Shown here: positions 39,113 to 54,101 of the stretch, piece after piece | Layout of the letters: every line of letters starts with the position of its first letter | Numbering within the stretch: the stretch's first letter is position 1 | Assembly: GCF_017163705.1 (NCBI RefSeq) | Contig: NZ_JAFIWB010000002.1 | Span: 248,001 to 312,000 of the forward strand | Length of the DNA: 64,000 nucleotides | Reading direction: 5' to 3' | Source of the DNA: Xanthomonas bonasiae | GTDB taxonomy: Bacteria; Pseudomonadota; Gammaproteobacteria; Xanthomonadales; Xanthomonadaceae | The notes under the pieces: model-generated | Database searches by the model: none | The model's input: the letters and a program-made list of their open reading frames with translations, nothing else | What the model was told of the DNA's origin: nothing | Translations under genes and position numbers: made by a program

Positions 39113-42100
39113 ATGCGCCTGTCGACCATCAAGCTGTCCGGCTTCAAGTCCTTCGTCGATCCGACCACGCTGCACCTGCCGACCAACATGACCGGCATCG
39201 TCGGTCCGAACGGCTGCGGCAAGTCGAACATCATCGACGCGGTGCGCTGGGTGATGGGCGAAAGCTCGGCCAGCCGCCTGCGCGGCGACTCGCTGACCGA
39301 CGTGATCTTCTCCGGCTCCTCGGCGCGCAAGCCGGTGTCGCAGGCCACGGTGGAGCTGATCTTCGACAACTCCGACCACACCATTTCCGGCGAGTACGCC
39401 TCGTTCAACGAGATCTCGGTCAAGCGCCAGGTCAGCCGCGACGGCAGCAGCAGCTACTACCTCAACGGCACCAAGTGCCGGCGCCGCGACATCACCGACC
39501 TGTTCCTCGGCACCGGCCTGGGCCCGCGCAGCTACTCGATCATCGAGCAGGGCATGATCAGCCAGATCATCGAGGCGCGCCCGGAAGACCTGCGCGTGTA
39601 CCTGGAAGAGGCCGCCGGCATCTCCAAGTACAAGGAGCGGCGCAAGGAGACCGAGACCCGCATCCGCCATACCCGCGAGAACCTGGAGCGGTTGGGCGAC
39701 CTGCGCGAGGAGATCGGCAAGCAACTCGAGCACCTCAAGCGCCAGGCGCGCCAGGCCGAGCAGTACCAGGCGCTGCAGGAAGAGCGCCGGGTCAAGGACG
39801 CGCAGTGGAAGGCGCTGGAATACCGCGGCCTGGACGGCAAGCTGCAGGGCCTGCGCGAGGCGCTGGGCCAGGAAGAGACGCGCCTGCAGCAGTTCATCGC
39901 CGAGCAGCGCGAGGCCGAGGCGCGGATCGAGACCGGCCGCGTGCGCCGCGAGGAAGCCGCCGACGCCCTGAGCAAGGCCCAGGCCGAGGTCTACCAGGTC
40001 GGCAGCACCCTGGCGCGCATCGAGCAGCAGATCCAGCACCAGCGCGACCTGTCGCAGCGCCTGCACAAGGCGCGCGACGAAGCGCAGCTGGCGCTGGCCG
40101 AACTCGGCCAGCACATCAGCGGCGACGAGGCCAAGCTGGCGCTGCTGCGCGAGTCGGTGGACATCGCCGGGCCGCAGCTGGAGCAGCTGCAGGAAGACAA
40201 CGAATACAAGCAGGAAGCGCTGCGCGACGCCGAGGCCAGGCTGGCCGACTGGCAGCAGCGCTGGGAAGCGCACCAGCGCTACACGGCCGAGGCCTCGCGC
40301 GCCGGCGAAGTGGAGCGCACCCGCGTCGACTACCTGGACCGGCAGTCGCTGGAAGCCGAGCGCCGCCGCGAAGCGCTGGCCGCCGAGCGCGCCGGGCTGG
40401 ACCTGGACGCGCTGGCCGCCGCGTTCGAACAGGTGGAGCTGCAGCACGAGACCCAGCGCGCCGCGCTGGACGGGCTCAACGAACAGGTCGAGACCCGCAA
40501 GCAGGCGCTGACCGCGCTGCAGGAACAGCAGCGCGGCGCGCAGGCGGAACTGGCCGAGGTGCGCAAGCAGGCGCAGGCCGCGCGCGGCCGGCTGTCGTCG
40601 CTGGAAACCCTGCAGCAGGCCGCGCTCGGCCAGGAGCAGGGCGCTGCGGTGGCTTGGCTGAAGGCGCGCGGACTGGATTCGGCGGCGCGCGTGGGCGAGC
40701 GCATCAGCGTCGAAAGCGGCTGGGAAAACGCGGTCGAAGGCGCGCTCGGGCAGTTGATCGAAGGCGTGCTGGTCGATGCGCCGGAGACCCTGGTCGACGC
40801 GCTGGGCGAGCTCGGCGAAGGCCGTATCGCGCTGGTCAGCAGCGACGAGGAGGCCGGCCACTTCGCGCCGACCTCGCTGGCCGCCAAGGTGCAGGGGCCG
40901 ATCGCGATCCGCCGGCTGCTGTCGCGGCTGCACGCGGCCGAGGACCTGGCCGCCGCACGCGCCTTGCTGCCGCAGCTGGGCGAGGGCGACTCGGTCATCA
41001 CCCGCGACGGCGCGCGGCTGGGCGAAGGCTGGCTGCGCGTGTCGCGCTCCGGCGCGGCCAAGCAGGGCGCGTTGCTGCGCGAGCGCGATATCCAGGCCCT
41101 GCGCGGCCAGATCGATGCGCTGCAGGACCGCGAAGCGGAACTGGACCAGCGCCTGGCGAGCCTGCGCGAGCAGTCGCTGGCCGCCGAGCAGCAGCGCGAG
41201 GAAGCGCAGCGCCAGCTGTACCAGGCGCACCGCAGCGTGTCCGAACTGGCCGGGCAACTGCAGAGCCAGCAGGGCAAGGTGGACGCCGCGCGCACCCGCA
41301 TCGAGCGCATCGAGACGGAGATCGCGCAGCTGCTGGAAACGCTGGACAGCAGCCGCGAGCAGGCGCGCGAGGCGCGTTCCAAGCTGGAAGACGCGGTCAC
41401 CAGCATGGGCGACCTGGAAAGCACCCGGCACACCCTGGAGAGCGAGCGTCGCCAGCTCACCGAAGCGCGCGACCTGGCCCGCGATGCCGCGCGCCGGGTG
41501 CGCGAGGCCTCGCATGCGCTGGCCCTGACCCTGGAATCGCAACGCACCCAGATCGCCTCGCTGAGCCAGGCGCTGGAGCGCATGGGCAACCAGCGCGGGC
41601 AGCTGGATTCGCGCCTGGGCGAACTCAGCGCGCAGCTGAGCGAAGGCGATTCGCCGGTGCATGCGCTGGAAGCCGAGCACCAGGCGGCCCTCAGCGAACG
41701 CGTGCGCACCGACCGCGCGCTCGGCGAGGCGCGCGCGCTGCTGGACGGCATCGACAACGAATTGCGCGGCCTGGAACAGACCCGACAGCAGCGCGACGAA
41801 CAGGCCCTGGCGCAGCGCGAGCGCATCGCCCAGCGCCGCCTCGACCAGCAGGCGTTGGTGCTCAGCGCCGAGCAACTGTCGGCGGCCGTGGTCAAGGCCG
41901 GCTTCGTGCTCGAGGACGTGATCAACGGCCTGCCCGAACAGGCCGATCCGGCCGAGTGGGAGCAGGCGGTGCAGCAGATCGACGGACGCATGCGCCGCCT
42001 GGAGCCGGTCAACCTGGCCGCGATCAGCGAATACGGCGAGGCCGCGCAGCGCGCCGAATACCTGGAAGCGCAGGACGTCGACCTGAACACCGCGCTGGAA

Positions 42101-42616
42101 ACCCTGGAGGACGCGATCCGCAAGATCGACCGCGAGACCCGCGGCCGCTTCAAGGACACCTTCGACCGGGTCAATTCCGGCGTGCAGGCGCTGTATCCGC
42201 GCCTGTTCGGCGGCGGCCACGCCTATCTGGAACTCACCGGCGAAGACCTGCTCGACACCGGCGTGGCGATCATGGCGCGTCCGCCCGGCAAGCGCGTGTC
42301 CAGCATCTCGCTGCTGTCCGGCGGCGAGAAGGCGATGACCGCGGTGGCGCTGGTGTTCGCGATCTTCCAGCTCAACCCGGCGCCGTTCTGCCTGCTCGAC
42401 GAGGTCGACGCGCCGCTGGACGAAGCCAACGTCGGCCGCCTGGCGGCGATGGTCAAGGAGATGAGCGAGAAGGTGCAGTTCCTGTTCGTCAGCCACAACA
42501 AGGCCACGATGGAAGCGGCGCACCAGCTCAGCGGCGTGACCATGCGCGAGCCGGGCGTCAGCCGCCTGGTCAGCGTGGACCTCGAGGAAGCCGCGCGTTT
42601 GGCGGGCGCGGCCTGA
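39113..42616 (+). CDS. smc: Chromosome segregation ATPase SMC (1167 aa)
   Basis: A full-length SMC: N-terminal ATPase half with Walker A GPNGCGKSN (about residue 32), two long Gln/Glu/Arg-rich coiled coils, a hinge near residues 500-640 (AVAWLKARGLDSAARVGERI region), and the C-terminal half with signature LSGGEKAMTAVAL and Walker B FCLLDEVDAPLDEANV. It condenses and aligns sister chromosomes, normally with ScpA and ScpB, which are not in this window. The start at 39113 is chosen because MRLSTIKLSGFKSF is the family's conserved N-terminus. An open frame extends upstream. Followed by zipA. Confidence 0.96.
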   Translation: MRLSTIKLSGFKSFVDPTTLHLPTNMTGIVGPNGCGKSNIIDAVRWVMGESSASRLRGDSLTDVIFSGSSARKPVSQATVELIFDNSDHTISGEYASFNEISVKRQVSRDGSSSYYLNGTKCRRRDITDLFLGTGLGPRSYSIIEQGMISQIIEARPEDLRVYLEEAAGISKYKERRKETETRIRHTRENLERLGDLREEIGKQLEHLKRQARQAEQYQALQEERRVKDAQWKALEYRGLDGKLQGLREALGQEETRLQQFIAEQREAEARIETGRVRREEAADALSKAQAEVYQVGSTLARIEQQIQHQRDLSQRLHKARDEAQLALAELGQHISGDEAKLALLRESVDIAGPQLEQLQEDNEYKQEALRDAEARLADWQQRWEAHQRYTAEASRAGEVERTRVDYLDRQSLEAERRREALAAERAGLDLDALAAAFEQVELQHETQRAALDGLNEQVETRKQALTALQEQQRGAQAELAEVRKQAQAARGRLSSLETLQQAALGQEQGAAVAWLKARGLDSAARVGERISVESGWENAVEGALGQLIEGVLVDAPETLVDALGELGEGRIALVSSDEEAGHFAPTSLAAKVQGPIAIRRLLSRLHAAEDLAAARALLPQLGEGDSVITRDGARLGEGWLRVSRSGAAKQGALLRERDIQALRGQIDALQDREAELDQRLASLREQSLAAEQQREEAQRQLYQAHRSVSELAGQLQSQQGKVDAARTRIERIETEIAQLLETLDSSREQAREARSKLEDAVTSMGDLESTRHTLESERRQLTEARDLARDAARRVREASHALALTLESQRTQIASLSQALERMGNQRGQLDSRLGELSAQLSEGDSPVHALEAEHQAALSERVRTDRALGEARALLDGIDNELRGLEQTRQQRDEQALAQRERIAQRRLDQQALVLSAEQLSAAVVKAGFVLEDVINGLPEQADPAEWEQAVQQIDGRMRRLEPVNLAAISEYGEAAQRAEYLEAQDVDLNTALETLEDAIRKIDRETRGRFKDTFDRVNSGVQALYPRLFGGGHAYLELTGEDLLDTGVAIMARPPGKRVSSISLLSGGEKAMTAVALVFAIFQLNPAPFCLLDEVDAPLDEANVGRLAAMVKEMSEKVQFLFVSHNKATMEAAHQLSGVTMREPGVSRLVSVDLEEAARLAGAA

Positions 42617-42674
42617 CGTGACATGCTAAATACCTTGTCTTCCCCCTACGCACCCCTGCCGGAGTAACCCCCGA

Positions 42675-43412
42675 ATGTCCGACATGGCAATGCTGCGCAT
42701 CGGCATCCTCGCCGCCGGTCTGTTGCTGATCGCGGCGATCTTTCTGTTCGGCCGCCCGAAGAAACCGACCCAGGGTCGGCGCGTGGAGCCGGCCGACCCG
42801 GCCGCGCCGCGCCGCGAGCCCTCGCTCGGCGATGCCGCGACGCCCGCCGACGGCGACGCGATCGCCGCGCCCGACCAGGACGGCGCCCTCGGCCAACCCG
42901 AACTGGGCCTGTCCGCCGCCGAGGCGGCCAACGCCGAACTCGGCAAGCGGCCGAGCCAGGACTTCGACAAGATCGTCTCGCTGTACGTCGCCGCGCGCGC
43001 CGGCCAGGTGCTGCGCGGCGAGGACATCGTCGTCGCCGCCGAGAAGACCGGGCTGGTGTTCGGCCACATGAGCGTGTTCCACCGCCTGGTCGAAGGCCAT
43101 CCCGAGCGCGGCCCGATCTTCAGCATGGCCAGCATCATGAAGCCGGGCAGTTTCGACATGGCCCACATCCGCGAGATGGAGACCCCGGCGATCGCGTTCT
43201 TCCTGACCCTGCCGGCGCCGCTGACCGCGCTCGACGCCTGGGAAAAGATGCTGCCGACCGTACAGCGCATGGGCGAACTGCTCGACGGCGTGGTCCTGGA
43301 CGACAGCCGCAACGCCCTCGGCCGCCAGCGCATCGCCCACATCCGCGACGAACTGCGCGCCTACGACCGCCAGCATCAGGCGCCCCCGTTGACCAAGGCG
43401 CCGCGCTGGTAG
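42675..43412 (+). CDS. zipA: Cell division protein ZipA (245 aa)
   Basis: An N-terminal membrane helix (MLRIGILAAGLLLIAAIFLFG) is followed by a Pro/Ala-rich linker and the C-terminal FtsZ-binding domain (GHMSVFHRLVEGHP, FSMASIMKPGSFD). It anchors FtsZ to the inner membrane at the septum. The linker is shorter than in E. coli (328 aa). The smc-zipA-ligA neighbourhood is conserved in Xanthomonadaceae, although here ligA is separated by an oppositely oriented gene. Confidence 0.93.
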   Translation: MSDMAMLRIGILAAGLLLIAAIFLFGRPKKPTQGRRVEPADPAAPRREPSLGDAATPADGDAIAAPDQDGALGQPELGLSAAEAANAELGKRPSQDFDKIVSLYVAARAGQVLRGEDIVVAAEKTGLVFGHMSVFHRLVEGHPERGPIFSMASIMKPGSFDMAHIREMETPAIAFFLTLPAPLTALDAWEKMLPTVQRMGELLDGVVLDDSRNALGRQRIAHIRDELRAYDRQHQAPPLTKAPRW

Positions 43413-43420
43413 CGTGGCGC

Positions 43421-43623
43421 CGGGATTGGGGAGTCGGGATTGGGGATTCGTAACAGCGAATCCGCTGCGCCTTCCCTTCTCCCATCGGGACTCACGGCCC
43501 CCTTTTGGGGGGAAGGTGCCCCGAAGGGGCGGATGAGGGTACGGGGGCCGATGAGGTTACGGGCCGATGAGGTAAGCGGCGAAGCCAGCTTTTACGAATC
43601 CCCAATCCCGACTCCCCAATCCC
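43421..43623. repeat. Repeat-filled gap between convergent zipA and aminotransferase genes
   Basis: An inverted pair of heptad repeats at 43421-43451 and 43594-43623 encloses a copy of the hairpin family (about 43479-43545) in the orientation opposite to that at 54.0 kb (GCCCCCTTTTGGGGGG, then CCCCGAAGGGG and GGATGAGGGTACGG). One repeat type nested inside the other suggests successive insertions. Confidence 0.75.
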
Positions 43624-43630
43624 AAGCGCG

Positions 43631-44761
43631 CTATTTGCGCGCTTTCAACACCGCCTCACGAAACCGCAGCATCTCCGCCTCGGTGCCGACGGTGACGCGC
43701 ACCAGCTTCGGCCAGATCGGCCAGCTGCGGCCGATCATCACGCCCTGCTTGGCCATCGCCGCGGCGAACGCCTTGCCGTCGCGCTTGACGTCGACCATGA
43801 AGCAGTTGGCCTGCGACGGCAGGCACTTGTAGCCCTTGCTCTGCAGCCAGGCGATGGTCTCGTTGCGGATCCGCGCATTCTCCGCGCGCCGTGCCGGCAC
43901 CAGTTGCACGTCGCGCAGGCTGGCGATGCCGGCGGCCACCGCGGGGATCGCCACCGGGTTCTCGCCGAACGCGGCCAGCTTGGTCAGCAGTCCCGGCGAG
44001 GCCACCGCCAGGCCCAGGCGCAGCCCGGCCATGCCGTACAGCTTGGAGAAGGTGCGCAGCACCAGCAGGTCCTGGCGCTGGCCGATCAGGTCGATCACCG
44101 AGGGCTGCTCGCTGTAGTGGATGTAGGCCTCGTCGACCAGCAGGACGCTGGAAGCGGGCTTGTTGGCCAGCAGCCATTCGATGTCGGCGCGCGCGGTGAT
44201 CGAGCCGGTCGGATTGTTCGGGTTGCACAGGTAGATCAGCCCGGCGTTCGGATCGGCGCTGGCCATCGCCCTGACGTCGTGCCCGCCGTCGGCGCGCAGC
44301 GGCACCCGCCGCACCGGCGCACCGTGCGCGGCGGCGACATCGGCGACCGCTTCGAAGGTCGGATCGGCCACCACCACGCCGGCGCGGGCCGAAGTGAACG
44401 CACGCGCGGCGCGGTTGAGCGGGTCGCTGGAGCCGGGATAGACCGCGACGTGATCGCTGGGCAATTGCTGCTCGCCGGCGAACAGCGCGATCAGGTCGTT
44501 CTGCAGTTCGAACAGGTAGCGGCCGGCGCGCGGCAGGATCGCCTGCGCCGCATCCAGCGCGGCCGGCGCCGGACCCAGCGGACATTCGTTGAAGTTCAGA
44601 TAGACCGGGCCGACCGCCGGCGCCACGCCGGGCGTCGCGACCGCCGCCGCCTTGCGCTTTGCCGCTTCCGCAGCGGGCGCCAGGCCCAGTGCGCCGACCG
44701 CCAGGCCCGAGGTGGCGAGGGAAAGGAAGGAACGGCGCGAAACCGGTAGCGACACGGGCAT
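43631..44761 (-). CDS. Tat-exported class I/II aminotransferase, HisC-like (376 aa)
   Basis: A PLP fold I aminotransferase close to histidinol-phosphate aminotransferase: NECPLGPAP, YLCNPNNPTGSI, LVDEAYIHYSE and the PLP lysine in RTFSKLYGMAGLRLG (about residue 240). Unusually, residues 1-34 are a twin-arginine signal: SRRSFLSLATS followed by a moderately hydrophobic stretch and an AEA site, so the folded enzyme with its cofactor is probably exported to the periplasm. The substrate is unknown; a true His-pathway enzyme would be cytoplasmic. A sigma-70-like promoter lies upstream (44792-44820). Confidence 0.85.
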   Translation of the reverse strand: MPVSLPVSRRSFLSLATSGLAVGALGLAPAAEAAKRKAAAVATPGVAPAVGPVYLNFNECPLGPAPAALDAAQAILPRAGRYLFELQNDLIALFAGEQQLPSDHVAVYPGSSDPLNRAARAFTSARAGVVVADPTFEAVADVAAAHGAPVRRVPLRADGGHDVRAMASADPNAGLIYLCNPNNPTGSITARADIEWLLANKPASSVLLVDEAYIHYSEQPSVIDLIGQRQDLLVLRTFSKLYGMAGLRLGLAVASPGLLTKLAAFGENPVAIPAVAAGIASLRDVQLVPARRAENARIRNETIAWLQSKGYKCLPSQANCFMVDVKRDGKAFAAAMAKQGVMIGRSWPIWPKLVRVTVGTEAEMLRFREAVLKARK

Positions 44762-44791
44762 TCTCCAGCGAAACGTCAGGGCGGGGAGGCA

Positions 44792-47603
<2,812 letters not shown>

Positions 47604-47643
47604 GCCGGCTTCCGGGCGCGACGCACCCGATCGGATCGCCGCG

Positions 47644-48603
47644 ATGAGCGAGGCCGTGGACATCGCCGCGCTGCGCCTGCGCGCCGCGCTCAACGCGCGC
47701 ATCCGCGCCTTCTTCGCCGCGCGCGACGTGCTCGAGGTGGAGACGCCGATGCTGTCGGCGGCCGGCAACACCGAACCCAACATCGACAGTTTCCAGACCC
47801 GCTTCAGCGGCCATGTCGATGCCGGCCCGGCGCTGCGCTGGCTGCGCACCTCGCCCGAGTATCCGCTCAAGCGCCTGCTGGCCGCCGGCGTCGGCGATTG
47901 CTACGAACTCGGCCGGGTGTTCCGCAACGGCGAGGCCGGCGGCCGCCACAATCCCGAATTCACCATGCTCGAGTGGTACCGGGTCGGCTGGCATCATCTG
48001 CAGCTGGTGGACGAGACCGTGGCGCTGGTGCGCGAGGCGCTGGCGCTGGTCGCGCGCACGGCGACGCTGCAGGTCGTCACTTATCGGCAACTGTTCCTGG
48101 ATACGCTGGGCATCGATCCATTGCTGGCGCCGCTCGATGCGCTGCAGCAGCCATTGCGCGACATCCGCATCGACGCTGCAGGGCTGACCCGCGACGACTG
48201 GCTCGACCTGCTGATGACGCATCGCCTGCAAGCGGCGTTTCCGGCCGACCGCATCACCGTGGTCCACGACTGGCCGGCCACGCAGTGCGCGCTGGCGCGC
48301 GTCCGCGACGAACAACCGCCGGTGGCCGAACGCTTCGAACTGTACCTGGGCGGCTACGAGCTGGCCAACGGCTACCACGAACTCAACGACGCGGCCGAGC
48401 AGCGACGCCGCTTCCTGCGCGATCACGCGCTGCGCCGCGAGCGCGGCGCGCAACTGCCGCCGCTGGACGAGCGTCTGCTGCAGGCCTTGCCGGCGCTGCC
48501 CGATTGCGCCGGCGTCGCGGTCGGCGTGGATCGCCTGCTGATGGCGATGCGCAGCACCGGGTCGATCGGCGATGTGCTCGCCTACGATTTCGCGCGAGCC
48601 TGA
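47644..48603 (+). CDS. epmA: Elongation factor P--(R)-beta-lysine ligase (319 aa)
   Basis: A truncated class II lysyl-tRNA synthetase-like enzyme lacking the anticodon domain, as in EpmA/GenX/PoxA. Motif blocks EVETPMLSAAGNTEPNIDSF, TSPEYPLKRLLAAGVGDCYELGRVFRNGE, FTMLEWYRVG and VGVDRLLMA are all present. It attaches beta-lysine to a lysine of EF-P, easing translation of polyproline stretches. EpmB and EF-P genes are not in this window. It starts 41 bases after ligA and is probably cotranscribed. Confidence 0.94.
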   Translation: MSEAVDIAALRLRAALNARIRAFFAARDVLEVETPMLSAAGNTEPNIDSFQTRFSGHVDAGPALRWLRTSPEYPLKRLLAAGVGDCYELGRVFRNGEAGGRHNPEFTMLEWYRVGWHHLQLVDETVALVREALALVARTATLQVVTYRQLFLDTLGIDPLLAPLDALQQPLRDIRIDAAGLTRDDWLDLLMTHRLQAAFPADRITVVHDWPATQCALARVRDEQPPVAERFELYLGGYELANGYHELNDAAEQRRRFLRDHALRRERGAQLPPLDERLLQALPALPDCAGVAVGVDRLLMAMRSTGSIGDVLAYDFARA

Positions 48604-48742
48604 ACCGTGCGTTGTTCATGTAGCATCTTCTTGCTTTGTCGACATCGATGATGGTTTGATCCAGCCCAGCATGCGGTCGATGCGCGATATCGGTGGAGTG
48701 GTCTTCGTTGTTCAGGTTCCACGCATAGGGGCAGAGCCAAGC

Positions 48743-49450
48743 ATGAAGTGGTCGTACGGGCTCGGTAGCTGGTGTTGGCTGGGATTGGCGGTATCGGCGT
48801 GTCCGGCGAAGGCGTTCGCGCAGGCGCCGGACGGTTACGACGCCGCGGTGGTGCGGTGCGAATCGCGCGACATGAGTTGGGTGCATTGCCCGATGCCGAC
48901 CGAACAGGGCGTGGAATTGATCCGGCAATTGTCCGACAACGACTGCATCCGCGGCAGCGAATGGGGCTCGGACGGCACCGGGGTGTGGGTGACGCTGGGC
49001 TGCCGCGCCGAGTTCCGTTCCAATCCGCCCGAGCCCACGCGCAGCGCGATGCGCCGCGTGCTGCGCTGCGAATCCGACGGCCGGGTCGAGAGCTGCCCGG
49101 TGATGCTGCGCGGCGCGCCGGTACGGCTGATGCGCCAGCTGTCCTCGGTGCCGTGCCGCGAGGAGCGCAGCTGGGGCGTGCGCCGCAACGAGATCTGGGT
49201 GTCGCGCGGTTGCCGCGGCGAGTTCGAGATTGGCGCCAGCGACGGGTCCGGCTTCCCGGTTGGCGCGCGTCCGGTGCTGTGCGAATCCAAGGGCCGCTCG
49301 CGGCGCCGCTGCGGGGTCAGCATCCACAACAGCGTGCAGCTGCGCCGGCAGCTGTCCGGCACCGCCTGCGTGCAGGACGACAGCTGGGGCTGGGACCGCG
49401 ACGGCATCTGGGTGGACAAGGGCTGCCGAGCGGAATTCAGCGTCAACTGA
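48743..49450 (+). CDS. Secreted protein with three DUF3011 repeats (235 aa)
   Basis: A signal peptide (residues 1-29, ending AFA-QAP) precedes three tandem repeats of about 60-70 residues. Each has the pattern V-x-C-E-S, a second Cys about eight residues on, a LxRQLS block, a third Cys, then W-G, [VI]WV and GCR-[AG]-EF. Twelve cysteines fall at matching places, four per repeat, so two disulfides per repeat are likely in the periplasm or outside. The family (PF11218 type) has no known function; repeated SWG/IWV blocks suggest a beta-sheet binding module. It stands alone between epmA and mtnA. Confidence 0.82.
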   Translation: MKWSYGLGSWCWLGLAVSACPAKAFAQAPDGYDAAVVRCESRDMSWVHCPMPTEQGVELIRQLSDNDCIRGSEWGSDGTGVWVTLGCRAEFRSNPPEPTRSAMRRVLRCESDGRVESCPVMLRGAPVRLMRQLSSVPCREERSWGVRRNEIWVSRGCRGEFEIGASDGSGFPVGARPVLCESKGRSRRRCGVSIHNSVQLRRQLSGTACVQDDSWGWDRDGIWVDKGCRAEFSVN

Positions 49451-49559
49451 GCATCGCAGCCACCGCGCGCCGACGCTGCGCCGAGCGCCAGGGCAGGGCC
49501 CATGGCACCGCACGCAGCGCCGCTTCTGCGAACCGCTTTTCCACAGCCGTATGGCTGGT

Positions 49560-49582
49560 CATCCCCAATCCCCAATCCCCGC
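49560..49582. repeat. Short heptad repeat upstream of mtnA
   Basis: Three AATCCCC units in direct tandem immediately before the mtnA -10-like element. It is a single-arm copy of the heptad family. Confidence 0.6.
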
Positions 49583-49585
49583 CGT

Positions 49586-49591
49586 TAAAAT
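49586..49591 (+). promoter_or_regulatory. -10-like TAAAAT directly before mtnA; possible leaderless start
   Basis: TAAAAT ends seven bases before the A of the mtnA ATG, which would place the transcription start at or next to the start codon. No Shine-Dalgarno is visible in between. This suggests a leaderless mRNA. No -35 was found. Confidence 0.4.
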
Positions 49592-49597
49592 AGCCGG

Positions 49598-50662
49598 ATG
49601 AACGCCGACCTCGATATCGATTACGCCCGCTACGACCATATCCGCCCGATCCTGTGGACCGGAGAAGCGCTGGAGCTGCTGGACCAGCGCAAGCTGCCGT
49701 TCGTGGTCGAGCACGCGCAATGCACCGACAGCGACCAGGTCGCCGACGCGATCCACACCCTGGCGGTGCGCGGTGCGCCGGCGATCGGCATCGCCGCCGG
49801 CTGGGGCGTGGTGCTGGCCGCGCGCGACGTGCAGGCCGACGACGGCGCACAGGCGCTGGCCAAGCTGGAACCGGCGCTGCAGCGGCTCAATGCGGCGCGG
49901 CCGACCGCGGTGAACCTGGCCTGGGCGCTGATGCGCATGCGCAAGGCGCTGGCCGCGGCCGGCGCCGACTGGCGCGAGGCGATCGCACGCCAGGCGCAGG
50001 CGATCGCCGAGGAAGACCTGGCCGCCAACCGCCACATGGGCGCGCTCGGCGCGGGCCTGATCGCGCCCGGCAGCGGCGTGCTGACCCATTGCAACACCGG
50101 CTCGCTGGCCACCGCCGGCTTCGGCACCGCGCTGGGCGTGATCCGCGCCGGCATGGCCCAGGGCCGCATCGCCAAGGTGTTCGCCGGCGAGACCCGGCCA
50201 TGGCTGCAGGGCGCGCGGCTGACCGTGTGGGAACTGCAGCAGGACGGCATCGACGCGACCCTGATCGCCGATTCGGCCGCGGCGCATCTGATGAAGACCG
50301 GCGCGGTGCAGTGGGTGATCGTCGGCGCCGACCGCATCTGCGCCAATGGCGACACCGCCAACAAGATCGGCACCTACCAGCTGGCGATCGCCGCGCGCCA
50401 CCACGGCGTCAGGTTCATGGTGGTGGCGCCGTGGTCCACCGTGGACATGGACACCGCCGACGGCGCGCAGATCGAGATCGAGCAGCGCGACCCGGGCGAG
50501 CTGTTCGGCGTGGGCGGGGTGCGTACCGTGGCCGAGGGCATCGCCGCCTGGAACCCGGTATTCGACGTGACCCCGGCCGAATTGATCGATGCCATCGTCA
50601 CCGAACGCGGGGTGATCGAACGGCCGGATTCCGAGCGCATGCGCGCCGCGTTCGGCGGCTGA
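49598..50662 (+). CDS. mtnA: Methylthioribose-1-phosphate isomerase (354 aa)
   Basis: Converts S-methyl-5-thioribose 1-phosphate to the ribulose form in methionine salvage. Family blocks visible: [38 protein letters not shown] with the catalytic Cys, [32 protein letters not shown] with the catalytic Asp, and [17 protein letters not shown]. The length matches known MtnA. Related eIF2B-like enzymes exist, but the NTGSLAT and GADRI blocks fit MtnA. It lies upstream of gyrA with a 211-base gap that has its own -10-like element. Confidence 0.94.
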   Translation: MNADLDIDYARYDHIRPILWTGEALELLDQRKLPFVVEHAQCTDSDQVADAIHTLAVRGAPAIGIAAGWGVVLAARDVQADDGAQALAKLEPALQRLNAARPTAVNLAWALMRMRKALAAAGADWREAIARQAQAIAEEDLAANRHMGALGAGLIAPGSGVLTHCNTGSLATAGFGTALGVIRAGMAQGRIAKVFAGETRPWLQGARLTVWELQQDGIDATLIADSAAAHLMKTGAVQWVIVGADRICANGDTANKIGTYQLAIAARHHGVRFMVVAPWSTVDMDTADGAQIEIEQRDPGELFGVGGVRTVAEGIAAWNPVFDVTPAELIDAIVTERGVIERPDSERMRAAFGG

Positions 50663-50760
50663 GCCGCGGCAACCGCGCCAGCCGCCCTGCACGGCCCCGC
50701 AAATCCACGCAAGTGCTTGTTCGGGCCGGCAAAAACCGGGCATTCGCGCGCCCGTCATGA

Positions 50761-50766
50761 TAGAAT
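50761..50766 (+). promoter_or_regulatory. -10-like TAGAAT upstream of gyrA
   Basis: TGA-TAGAAT at 50758-50766 is a reasonable extended-type -10 and gives a leader of about 100 bases before the gyrA ATG. A matching -35 is not clear. Confidence 0.4.
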
Positions 50767-50873
50767 CCGGCGGTTCGATCGACCGCTGCGCGCCGTAGAT
50801 TTTCGGTGCCGGCAGGCCCGCTTGCCGTGGGCCGGCGTCCTGGTCGATTAGCCACCAGACTTACGGAACCCGA

Positions 50874-53714
<2,841 letters not shown>

Positions 53715-53735
53715 TCGCGCGTGCTGGAGGTATAC

Positions 53736-53769
53736 GACGACGCCGGCGCAATGCCGGCGTCGTCGTTTC
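53736..53769 (+). terminator. Strong hairpin terminator of gyrA
   Basis: A 13-bp perfect stem, CGACGACGCCGGC with GCCGGCGTCGTCG, loop GCAAT, then TTT. It lies 22 bases after the gyrA stop. Confidence 0.8.
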
Positions 53770-53859
53770 TGGCGCGGGCAGGGCGCGGCATGACGCCGCC
53801 GCCGATGCACTGCAGGCACGTATGCCATGCGCGGCTTCTTCCGCACCTCATCCGCGCCT

Positions 53860-54065
53860 TCAGGACGAAAAGGCGGCCATGGTCCCGACGGGAGAAGGAA
53901 GCGGCCGCGGCGCGCTTTGGCCCCTCTACCCTGGGAGAGGGGTTGGGGTGAGGGTACGGCGCGAAGCGACTCGCAATGATCGATTGCATGAGGCTTCGCC
54001 CATACCCTCATCCGCCCTGCGGGGCACCTTCCCCCGAAAAGGGGGCATGGTCCCGATGCGAGAAG
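53860..54065. repeat. Full-length unit of the hairpin repeat family
   Basis: Two halves in opposite orientation fill most of the 387-base gap between gyrA and the TPR gene. The left half contains AGGCGGCCATGGTCCCGACGG and then CCCCTCTACC/GGGAGAGGGG with TTGGGGTGAGGGTACGG (53921-53957). The right half contains ATACCCTCATCCGCCCTGCG and CCTTCCCCCGAAAAGGGGG with CATGGTCCCGAT (about 54001-54058). Parts recur at 1.73-1.96, 43.5 and 44.9 kb, so this is probably the most complete copy. Confidence 0.75.
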
Positions 54066-54101
54066 GGAACGGCCGCACATGCATGGCACTGCGGCCGCCA
54101 A

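Noticed and set aside
39020-42523. Minus-strand open frame opposite smc
   Set aside because: Mirror of the coiled-coil codons of smc; Leu/Gln/Ala-rich with no recognisable protein features.
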